The notes beneath the pieces were generated by a model. It worked only from the letters and a program-made list of their open reading frames with translations. It was not told the origin of the DNA and searched no databases. This document shows, piece by piece, positions 45,301 through 57,300 of a stretch of 64,000 bases of DNA. Source of the stretch: Nephrocerus scutellatus (lineage: Eukaryota > Arthropoda > Insecta > Diptera > Pipunculidae); NCBI GenBank assembly GCA_947095585.1, contig OX352761.1:19049277-19113276 (forward strand), read 5' to 3'. Within the stretch, counting starts at the first letter, position 1. Each line of letters starts with the position of its first letter. Both the position numbers and the translations under genes were made by a program.

Positions 45301-48300
45301 TGCCCGCGAACACAGGGGCTTCTTCATTTGGTGTCAAGAGAATTTGCTCATCAAGAAGTAAGTATACGAAGTTACCTAGATTTTTTTTTGATGAATAATT
45401 TGCCAAACACTAACTAACTAACTAACTTACTGAGTATAGCCTATGGGAGCTGTGCAACGCGGAGCATTCGCACATTTGTCATGCTGGAGTGCCCCTGTTG
45501 CTGCACTGTATTACCCTGCCGCTAGGCTCAGATGTATTCTGGCGTGTCGTCCAGGAGGCATTTCACGAAAACGATTGGCGAGTACGATTCACAGCAGTCG
45601 AACGAGTCACTGTAATTACACGGTTTATGGATTCGACGCCACTTCGAAGCGAGGTTGGCCTGCAGACAGCCCTAGCGACGGCATTTTGTCATCTTATTGC
45701 CAGCATGGATGACATTAATGTGTATGTGGCACAAAGATCCACCATGTATATCGGAACCATACACGACACAGCAATTCGGTCACTTCTCTTCTGCTTGGAG
45801 TCTCAGTTCGATTTGTTCATAGTGGATCGTCCGGTTGTCCTGCAATCCATCTACCAATTGCACAATTCACTGTCGGACCGTCGAGTACTCACGTGGGAGT
45901 TCTTCTTGAATCGCTTCGATACACTTTTTATTGAGGCACAAATCAATCTGGAGAAATGCGGAGATATTTCCTATTTGCGGGATTTGCGCAACTCGGAGAA
46001 TGGCAGCGAAGTTTTGTCGGCGAAAATTCTGAAGGCTCGCGAAGCTTTGAGCCAGTCTGACAGCAGTTGCAGTATGGCGAAAACACTGAGCGCTTCATTC
46101 GGTATGAAATGGCCCTACAAGAGGACAATGTCGGCTCCAGCTAGTACGATACCTCGTCAGGATTCGAAGTTTGGTAAGTAAAGTGGCATTGCCTGTCGCT
46201 ATCGAGGATTTCAACATCTCTCTAACTCTCTCTATCTAACTATCTATCGCTTTATTTCACTATTCTTCTATCTCTTTATATCTTTATCTCTCTGTTTATC
46301 TATATCTCTCTATGGCTTCATCTCTCTATCTATTTGTCTCTTTATCTCTACATATTTTTATCTCTTTATCTGTTTGTGTCTTTATCTCTCCTGCCTTTCT
46401 ATCTCTCTATCATTTCATCTCTTTTTTTCTTTCTCTTTTTTTCTTTCTCTTTTTTCTCTCTATCTCTCTATATATCTATCCATCTTTCTATCTCTCTATC
46501 GCTTCATCTCTTTTGCTCTTTATCTTGTTTTCTTTCTATCTCTCTATTATCTCTCTATATCTTTATGTTTTTATCTCTCTATCCATTAATTTTTTTTTCT
46601 CTTTATCCTTTTTCCCTCTATCTTTTTCTATATCTCTCTATCTCTCTGTCAATATCCCAACATCCCAATATCTCTTTATCTCAACTGTAAAATCTCTCTT
46701 TCTCCCTATCTTTCACTATCTCTGTCTCTCTCTCTCTTGCTTCCGATCACAGCTACAGAAAAGGAAAAAATATACAGTCGACAGGTTTCAGCACCAATAC
46801 TCAAACGGAAGACATCACGTTTCGGATTGGGTCAGTTTTTATTTAATTATTAACAAATTATGAGTAACGTAGTCCAACTGGGTGAGCCAATCAACCAAGC
46901 AGGAATAAGGATATCTTTCCAAATGCCTGTCTAAATTCAGAAAAAGATGCTCCTTCCTTTCGTTGTTATCCATTATGTAGCCATTCTCGAATTATTTGTA
47001 AATCGTATCCTTCATCCGTTTGTACTTCTGATAATTTCGATTCCAGTATTTTCCGACATCATTACGAATCAACGTACACGATTCTTCTGCCTCTTTAACC
47101 TCTGTGACCAAAACCAACAAAAACAATTATAGTGCACATCGTTATCATTTCATGGCTCTACAACTGGGGTCCGGTCATGGCCTCCCGTAAAAAATTTCTC
47201 CATCGGTCCCCATTTCGAGCCGATGTTATCTAGTTTGGCATTCTTAAAATCTGGACGTCCTGGTCTACGCCCGCCTTCCAGCGTAGGATTGGACGGCCTC
47301 GCTGTCGTGTTCCATAAATCCTACCGCAAAGGACTTTCCAACCAGGATCATCTTCGCTCATGCGAGCTAGGTCTCCTGCCCACCGGAGCCTACCAAGCTT
47401 AATTCTCTTCATGATGTCGACATCGCGGTAACGCTCGTAGATCTCATCGTTATAGTCTTCGGAATCGTCCTTTCCCACATACCAGGCCAATAATTCTTCG
47501 TAAAACTTTTCTCTCGAACGCGGCTTAGAGGTCAAAATGCTTTTTGCTAACCTTGGCAGACAAAAGTAGGCTTTTTTGGCTTTGAGCAACCGTGCGCGTA
47601 TTTCTGGTTTCATGCTGTTATCAGCTGCTACAGTTGACCAGAGATAGTTAAAGGATTTTATTGAGAAACCAATGTTGGATCTTCTACTATTAGCAGACTA
47701 CTTTGTATTTTGTCTTGCTCCCATATATGTGCAGGCCCAGATTTCGAGTCTCGGATTCGTTTCTTAAAGAGCCAGTCCATCTCCTTGTCGGAGCCGTGAT
47801 CTGGATATTTTTTTACTTGTCTTATAACATTGGTCAGGGTCAACCTACAAATTCATGTCAGTTTATTTGGGAAATGCTATCATAGGCGGCTTGAAATGAA
47901 ATGAAATGAAATGAAATGAAATGAAATGAAATGAAATGAAATGAAATGAAATGAAATGAAATGAAATGAAATGAAATGAAATGAAATGAAATGAAATGAA
48001 ATGAAATGAAATGAAATGAAATGAAATGAAATGAAATGAAATGAAATGAAATGAAATGAAATGAAATGAAATGAAATGAAATGAAATGAAATGAAATGAA
48101 ATGAAATGAAATGAAATGAAATGAAATGAAATGAAATGAAATGAAATGAAATGAAATGAAATGAAATGAAATGAAATGAAATGAAATGAAATAAAATGAA
48201 ATGAAATGAAATGAAATGAAATGAAATAAAATGAAATAAAATGAAATGAAATGAAATGAAATGAAATGAAATGAAACGAAATAACATGCTGATGCATGCT

Positions 48301-51300
48301 ATCCAACATGTCATATCGAAAACTAAAAACCTTCTCTTGTAAATGTGTTTTGATCTTCGTTGTATTTATATTTCATTACCATAGGGTAGAAAGGTTATAG
48401 TTCTGAGTAAAGCAAAGGTTGCTAATGGAACGCAACATTACTCCACAAAAGCTCGTATATGGCTTGCAAAGAACAGGCAGAATCAAAACCAGCAGCGCGA
48501 TTTTGTTCGGAAGCGAAGAGTTAGACCATTAGAGTTAAAGTTTAAAGCAATTGTCGATGCGTGTGTGTTAGATTGAGGGGATCAACATGTTTTCCAAAAC
48601 ACACAAACTCCACTACATCTACGTATAAGAAAGTCTCTACTCTCCGCTCACATCTTCCGAACAAAATCGCACTGCAGGTGAGAGTAATCTTAACTTTACT
48701 CTGTTTGATGAATACTTGAACATAACTGATTCTTCACTTTAAGAAATGTTAGCGGTTCATATCCCACATGTTGCTTCGCATTTTCCACTTGCTGATGGCT
48801 TTTGATTAGAAGTTCCTTACCTGCTGGACGGATGCCCACAAATGCATTCAGTGTCCCCAATTGCGTTCTTGCTTATATTTACTATGGATTGCATGGTTGT
48901 GAATTTCCCTGTTCCTCTCTTTGTTTATCTGTAATCAATATTCATTGGCACCCTGTGATGGTATGTTCAGTTCATGTTATGAAAATTTGATGTATCCTTC
49001 CTTAGCCGTAATGGTAATGCGGAATGAAATCTCTATATGGATATGCAAAGAGATCTCAGGAGTTAGAACGCTTAGCCTCAATATAATGAAAGCTTTTTTT
49101 TTTTGGTTGGCTTGTAATTTCCCTTAACAAAGCGCAGAAGGTCACTTCCATTCGATTGGCGGCATTGGTGATGAAAATATTTTCGGGCTTTTAAATCGAA
49201 TTACCGAATTGGAAGAGTCCGACAAGGAAACCATCCATCTGCTGGTTTTCCTGTTGATGCAATTTATGTCACGAATCGATCAGGCATTTCCATCGGAAGA
49301 CAAGCCGATTACGAAAACACAAAATATCGTCTTGAAGCATTTCTTCCTGCTGTTGGGACATAATCAGATCGATAAGACGTTCCACACGACCCCAGAGACG
49401 CTGCGGTGAGTTGTTTGCTTTTTTCTTGGAAGCATCGTACAATTTGTGTCTTGTCGTCTCGTTAAAGCTCCTCGGCTGCATTCAACGCCTTTCTGGCAAA
49501 TCTCCCTCAAGTTCTCGATCAGAATCATTTGATTGGTGGTCTCATTCTGCCGTCAGTGCTGCAAGTCATCCTGTTCGCACCGAATCCAACAAATACCGGC
49601 ACAGATTGTTATCAAAATTTAATCTTCAACTATTCGCTGTGGTATCTGGAATCACATGCTCGACGTAATTGGCTCATGACTATACTCGTTGTTTTGTACA
49701 AATACAGTTACACACAGCCGCCTCTTACGGCCTATGTGAACAGTGCCATACGAATCGTGATTAACAGTTTGAAAGCTCAATTCCATCAATGTAAACGTAT
49801 ACCGATGACGACGATTCTTGATGTTCAGCCATCAACTCATTCGCGAGATGTCAGCCAACCGTCGCTGGGTACCGATCCCGACGACAGAGATCACAATAGT
49901 CCACCGCCAAGTCCAATGTTTGCATCCGAAGGTGCAACTGCCACCTCGAAGGGACCGAAAAGTGCGACAAATGTTCTTGGATTCACTCCGAAGTTACAGC
50001 ATGCCTTTCGCAAGTATCAAGATTCGAGCTTAGAAGCCGATGACACGGAATCGGAGTTGGTCGCTATACCAGAGAGTGACTTCTCGGACAGTACGCTGCA
50101 TGGAAGTAGTGCTCCGGTAGAGTTTGACGTACCATATTGTTTTTTTTAATTAAAACTTTAAAGCATTAACCATTTGCAGGGCTCCTTCGAAGATGCTGTC
50201 CACTTCGAAGAAGTGACTTCAAGTTCCTTTAGACTGGATCCCCAGCGATGTGGTAGAGCTTCATTTGGCTCAATGAATCAAACAATTCGTACTACGGAAT
50301 ATCTTGAAGAGGTGAGCTTTTATGTGCCGTACCGAGTTGTCTGCCTTTCAATTAAAACTGATCATTTCAGAAAACTACAAAAAGCAGCAACAAATCTCTG
50401 ATCGCGTCTAGAAGTGGAGACACCTTAACCATATCTAACAAGTCGAAGCATACTTCTGCGGAGTCCGTAGCGACAACTGTGATCACGACCCAATCAAAGT
50501 GCACCCTTCAGGAGGGCGTGCGAATGATTGTAACACCACTGGTTGGTCCAGAAACCCAAGAAACTGCTGTACTTAGTCCCCCCGTTGATGTTCAGCGAGC
50601 AATCACCGTCACTCAGAGTACACAACCACCCCTCTCAAGCAGAAGGAAGTCTTCAGATCAGTCGTCAACTTCGAAGATGTTTGCCGCCATTGCTTCGAAT
50701 CATCTTAAAGCGATGAGTGCTATTCAGGGAATTGATGCCAAATACACAGACAGTCACAGTCAGTTATCTAAGCCATTTGCTCCACTAGCTTCGTCCACTG
50801 GCAACAGCTCTGCTGGTTCTGATAAGAGGCATTTGTCGGTAGCAGCAAACGGAGTACCACCACCACCACTACCCACTATTAAGCCTCTTGGACGTCACAA
50901 GACAATTATTGAATGCAGCGCTGGCACATCATCCTCATCCACAGGAACAGACGAATGTCGCTCTAAAAAGCTGCACGCTGATAAGTCGCTTAAGCGCTCA
51001 GACAAAACGTACGGCTCACCCGACTCACCGCTATCGAAAATGAGTGTAATGCCGAATCCGTACGATGAGCTGGACGCAAGTAGTCTACCTATTCCGAAAA
51101 AGATTGCCACATTAGAGTTTCCCACGCCCGAACGTCTTCTGCCTATAGGACCCCAAGAGAGTGTAGCGGCATTGGTGGAACGAGTTCGCGACGGTCTTAA
51201 CTTGCCCGACATCAGTCATCTCAAACAGGATAGTCTCGATATTTCTGAAAGCACCACAAAAGATGAACTCACACCGAGTAGCCGTGCCAATTCACCCAGA

Positions 51301-54300
51301 CGTCTTATAAAGCAAACAGCTTTGGAAAGTCCTCCAAATGCTTCGACGACTGCGGCGTCATCCAGTGATGGACGCCACGATCTGCATACGTCCATATTGA
51401 AAACTGTTACGCACGACATTAAAATGAGTGACGACGCTGCAAAGGGCTTAGGAGGACATGCTACTGGCGGTTTTCGAAGTGCTAGAGGATCTACACGATC
51501 GCGTCAAAGAAAAATACCCTTCGCAGTTGACTCAAAAGCTATCCCTGATGTACGGTCTCGATTTGCCGGCTATTGGCCACCAACATCTCAGCAACGTGAA
51601 ATGCCAGACATTAATTTGAAAGATGCTGCTACCAGTGACAATGCCGGTGGTGGCCTCTCACAGACAGATCAGACAGCGGTGAGTATGAGCAGTTAGTGGA
51701 TTTATGATTATTGAAAGACAAACGCCATATCTTCATCCTTTATAGAGTTCATCGCGAGTCGGTGATTACTGTGTGTGCGAAAGATGCGGTGAATGCGGTT
51801 CCATGCTCGAGGAATACAGCGACGAAGAGGTGGGGATATTGGTTATTATCTTGGGCACGTTTATTCACCGTGAACCAGCAATGGCTGCTCCATTTCTTCC
51901 CGAAATCCTGATGATAGTTTCAAAGTGAGTATTGCGCTATCAGCCAGCGATTAAGTTATATGTCAATCTTTAACCGCCCTTCCCCATAGATTCGCCTTGC
52001 ACTCCACATTCCCATGGCAATACGAAAGCGCCACTCACCTTCCTGGAGGTTCTCAGTCAGTGGCTCATCAATTTATTCGCTGCATCCTTCATCAACTTGC
52101 ACCCAATGGCATCTTTTTGCAACTTTTCCAAACGCAGATGAAACGTAAGTGAACGTTAAGGACATGACTTAAGAGCGTGGCCACTCAGGCATGGGAATGA
52201 AAGACATGTCAATGAACGTTGTGGCTACACGTAACGAAGCATTTGTGTGTGTTCGTCAATTTGTTGTTGTGTTGTTGTAAAGAACGTTCATGCTTTCGCC
52301 TAAAAAAGATGACTTTCGGTGGATTGTCGGTGGAATCAAGCTCCCTCTTTCCAACAGACTAAATACCTACCTGTTTCGCTGGACATGACTTTCATTTCCA
52401 TGCCCGTGTGGCCACGCTCTAAGTTATTGACAGACTATCGAACTTGATTGTCACTTTTGATAGACATCACTCAAAACTGTGAGTATGACCAGCTGACTGT
52501 TGGCTTGACAGTCAAAACTGAAGGAAGGTTAAATTTGTTACGTGTGACTGTCAGTCAGCGGCCATGTTTGTTTTAAAATGCATTTCATCAATCAAGGGAA
52601 ATTTAAACGCGGGCATAGAACGCGGGAAGTTCGAAAATTATAGCTGAACCGTTGGTTTGATTTTCAAACCATCCTACTAAACTGACTACAAGGCACAACA
52701 GTTAAAAATTACATCAGTTATGACTTACAGTCAAGTTAGAAAGTCTGTCAGCAGTTTTAAGCGACAACTATAATGAACTCAATTGGGAGTTACTCAGCTG
52801 ATGTGGATTAATCATTACATGCAATTCTTAAGCATTAATTATAATGGACATTTGCCAGCATGAGCAGGCGTAGGTGAATTTGCGATTACACAGAAAGAGT
52901 ATTGTGTGGTTATGATGGAGTTCAGCTCTGATTCATTGAGTTTTCGTTAACTTTAGCGCGTTACATAGGAAATTTAACGTATAAATTTGACATTTGTCTT
53001 TTGGATGCGAAAAACACAGAGACAAATGCTAGTGCAGGCAGAATTTTATTATAACCTTTTGTTTTAATTTGGCAAACATGAGCAAGCCTTCATGCTGTGA
53101 CTCTACTGTGATTTTGGTCGGTTTCGCCAAATGTTCGTTAACTTAAGTGGGAGTAATTGTCATTGTCATTGAAGTGTGACATTAGTCATGTAACTGAGGA
53201 CGGAGAATAATTGACATCCAACTCAGTGAAGGCTTTTGCATTTATTGTGGTTACATTCGTAGCTATCTGTAGCTCAACAATAGAAACTGTCAAAGTCGAC
53301 AGACAAAGCGATGATAGATAACGAATCCAAAAAAAAATTTATCTCTGAAAATCTGAGAAATTCTCTTGAGTCGCAGAGAGGAATCATGTCCCATTAAGTG
53401 AGATGACTGAGGATACGTAAGCATCCTTACATGGGACACGGCTATTCGGCACGGAAATTTGACAGCTGCTGCAACGACAAAACATGCCAGTCACTTATGT
53501 TAATTTTTTTTCCTAAAAACTCTGCCCTTTTTTACATTTTTGTGTTGCATGTGTTGTTGTTGTCTTAGTATAAAGAGGGGTAAGTCTCCCAAAATATACA
53601 GATCTGTTTTCGCATACGGTAGAGTCGTTTTTAAGCTGACACGAACAACTTGACATACAAAAAACAACTCTGGGGCAGAGTTTTACGAAAAAAACGACAT
53701 TATATTCAGCTTTTTTTTCGTTTAAGAATGAAGGATAATATAAGAGCATTGCCAGCATAAGCACGCATAGGCGGTTTTGTGAATACACAAAAAGTGTACT
53801 GTGTGGTTATAATATGTACAGTTCAGCTCCGTTTCCCTAAGTTTTCGTTCACTTTCAGGTGCAGCTGCGTGAGCTGTTAAGGTTGCTCTTTACATCTGTA
53901 AATTTGACATTTGCCATTTGGATACAAAAAAAAAGGGATAAATGGTTATGCAGGCAAAAGTTCATTATAATCATTTGTAGTGATTTGGCAGACAGGAGCA
54001 AGCAATCAAGCATTTCGTTTAATTTTGACACTAGCTTCAGCGTCTCTACGTACAAATCGTTTGGCGTTGACGGCATACATCCTAGTATGCTTCAAAATAT
54101 CATAGGTGTGTCGACCTCTTGGCTAGTGGATATCTTCAGAGGTTGCCTACGATTTAGCTATGTTCTCTGCAGTTGGAGAATAGTACGAGTAGTATTTATC
54201 CCAAAACAGGCAGAAAATGTCATGAATCTGCCAAAGATTTTAGGCCACTCAGTCTATCATCGTTCCAGCTGAAATCTTTGGAACTAATTTTATGTAGATT

Positions 54301-57300
54301 ATCACATAAGACTAAGTTTTGAAGATACGACGGTATCAAAATACCAACATGCTTACCTTAAAGGTAGATCTACAGAGACGGCCCTCCACGAGGTTGTTCG
54401 CACGATTGCACACTCTTTTAACTTTAAACAGTACACCCTTGCCAACTTCGTCGATATAGAAGGTAACTTTAACGATGTTCACATTAACGTCAACTAGGGT
54501 GGGGTGCAGCAACTCTTAAAATATGCTAGCCAGCAGGAAAATCCATGCTAATCTAGGCAGCAGTAGTATCACCAAATCAGTCAACAGAGGCACTCCTCAA
54601 GATGGGATAATATCGCCGTTGCTGTGGCTGTTGGTAATTGACAATTGACACTTGAATTAGACATGACAAAACCTGTCGCGTATGAAGACGACGTAATGAT
54701 ACTTGTGATTAATGAAGTCATGGAAAGAAAACAAGGTTAGCTCCTCAGTAACCAGATATGTCCTTGCAATCGCTAAGTTTAAAATACCGAATTTTGTCCT
54801 GCCCATACTGCAAAGCCTCCGAAGCAAAATATCTCGGCGTAAGTCGAATATAGAATTTAGGGCTAAGATAGCATATATTGGAGACTGCAGCCGAAGATCG
54901 CTCTGTAGCTTAGTGGTATTCTCAATTATGGAGCACTAAGTCTGGTGGCCTGCGATTAAGAAACAGTATAATGCCAGCAAGCTAAGAAGAATGCGAAGGT
55001 CAGGTCACTTTGCGACGTAAAGCGCAGCGCGTCTCAGAGATTCTGGGTGGTTTTTCACCAAACCGTACGAACACTGCAATAGCATAGACTTAACCCTAGT
55101 TTGGAGGATGGGCGTGATGCATATTTTGACCACCACTTGTGGAAAGAGCGATAAAACAGTGACAAGCTGGGAACATTCCTACGATGTTCCAGCGATTTGA
55201 TTGTTTTCGCGATATTTACGTCAACAATAAGTTTTATTGCGCGGTTCTGAATTCTGTCGAGTAAATGTAATGTGGTCTAAGGGGCACCTGCCCAGACAAT
55301 ACAGTTGTATTCATTATTGTATGCCTTTTAAATAGAAGCCAGGTCTGAGGAAGTGAAGTACATATTGCACCGTTTTATGAAACCTAAACAACACTCTTAG
55401 CGATGGCATACATGTGGTCATTCCATTTTGGGTTCCGTAATATGGTTTTTTACGGGCGAGGTTATTGGGCTCGCGCCATCCTTACTATGAAGGGACTAGC
55501 CCGATCATTTCGCTTCCCCTGTACTGCAGGAAAATTACCAGCGGCCACCACGTGGAGGTTTGATCGCACTTCCACCAGTCAGAGATAGTCGCGGCCACAT
55601 GCATTTCTGAAGCATTCTGTGTTATTCGCCCTACTCTGCTGATGACTGACCGCACTGGAATACCAACCGCAAATAGGAGAAATGAACTCACGCGGGCTTT
55701 ACAGGACTCCATCTCGAAACCCGGAAAATCTTGATAGGGTGAGATTTTCCTTGTGTAGGTGTAGAGACCCTTCGGCTTTAAGACTCTGGCGGCCTTTACA
55801 GAACTCTATTCTGAAGTTCGATCTCTGTTAGGGCCTAGTTTTCATTCAGGGGAGAGTGAGCAGTGGGAGAGACCTGCTGCTTTCGACTGATCCCAGTTTA
55901 AATCCCCCTTCTTGGTTTCGAGACTCTGGCGGGCCTTACAGGACTCCATTTCGAAACCCAGAAAATCTTGATAGGGTGAGATTTCCCTTGTGTAGGTGTA
56001 GAGACCCATCGGCTTCAGGACTGTGGCCGGTCTTACAGGACTGCATCCTGAAGTTCGATCTCTTTCAGGGCCTAGTTCTCCATTTAGTAGAGGGTGAGCA
56101 TTAAAAGATTCCCCAAAACACTCTCCTGAACGCAGAGCAACGCTCTTGCCCGTATCACGTCGCTACGAAACCCAAGGCCGCGGCCGAGGATCTTGGAGCG
56201 ACCGCGGCTCAACAGGAAAAGTAATATAATTGAAAGTTTGTATACCTGTAATTGAAATTTAACGAGTCAAATAAAGAAATACATTTTGTAACGAAGCCAA
56301 CGGTCTATTAGTGGATAGACAAACGACCCTGGAAGCCGGCGAGGGTACCCCAGCAATTTACGTCGTTACAATGGATATAAGCGCAATGGATCGGTACGAG
56401 GAAAGAGATGACGGTTCGCCTTTTTTAGTAACAGGCTTGATAAAGGCTGTTTGGCTACTCATTGGAAAGACTTTCCAATGAATGTGGATCAAGTGATACA
56501 ATTTTAGTAATAAAGTCAGACTCATTGCAAGGTGAGTTACTGTCTAAATTAGGGCTACTGTACTATATAGAGCAGTAGTGAAATTAAATTCCACGTTTGA
56601 ACAATGGTTGAACTGAGCTTGAGTTTGATAAGATACATCACTACGTACATAGACAGCGAGACCATGGTGAAGAAAAATTACTGGCACCAAGTTGTATCCA
56701 GGCCAACCGAACTCCAAAAGACCAGAATCAGCGTTAACCTGGGTTTCTGTTAGTAAGAGATTTGATCTACGCCCTCGAATGTTGCACACGACGACCCTGA
56801 ACTGCCAAAACTGCATCAGTTTTAGATTCTCTATAAGGTGAGGTAAGGTAAGGTTTAGGCATTATTTGGTACATTCCGTCCGCAACTGGTGCTTAAGGAA
56901 GATAGAGAGAATTCTATAGCTTGTGACATTTCTTTCTTCAAGAGCCAAGTGGACAGTAGTAATATTTCTTAGCAATCTGCTTCCTAAAAAGTGAGTGCGG
57001 GGTAAAATATCATTGAAGTTCATAGAGCTTAGAGTTAATAAAAGAACCATTAAGTCCTGGGGTCGAATTACGACATCAGTTAACGAGAGAATGAAATCAA
57101 TACGTTAACGAGTGATGGAGTATTTACATTGAGATTATCATCACTCGTCACTCGTTCACGTAAGCGATCACACCAAATCAACATTATTCAGTCACGTATT
57201 ATTCAGTCCCTGAGTGAGTTGAGCTTAGTCATTTGCCTTTCTGTTCCTGTGATAAAAGGTAATGAAATATGGTTATCTACTGATAATGTTATGATGGCTT

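Larger units (their letters stand above)
46831..49137. other. unc79 intron 19
   Basis: 2.3 kb, containing an RTE-like fragment (47150-47890, minus) and a pentanucleotide satellite (47892-48282). No exon recognised. The remaining sequence (48290-49130) is unassigned. Confidence 0.6.

Noticed and set aside
46312..46863. Plus-strand frame of 183 codons rich in Ser, Leu, Phe and Tyr
   Set aside because: Low-complexity pyrimidine tract within an unc79 intron. Its last part overlaps exon 19, which is read in another frame.
47863..48314. Two long minus-strand frames reading FHFISFHFISF
   Set aside because: Pure translation of the TGAAA pentanucleotide satellite; any frame is open because the unit has no stop on that strand.
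56286..56373. Possible LTR bounded by TGTAACGA and TCGTTACA
   Set aside because: The inverted octamers are only about 85 bp apart, and no primer site, polypurine tract or second copy was found.
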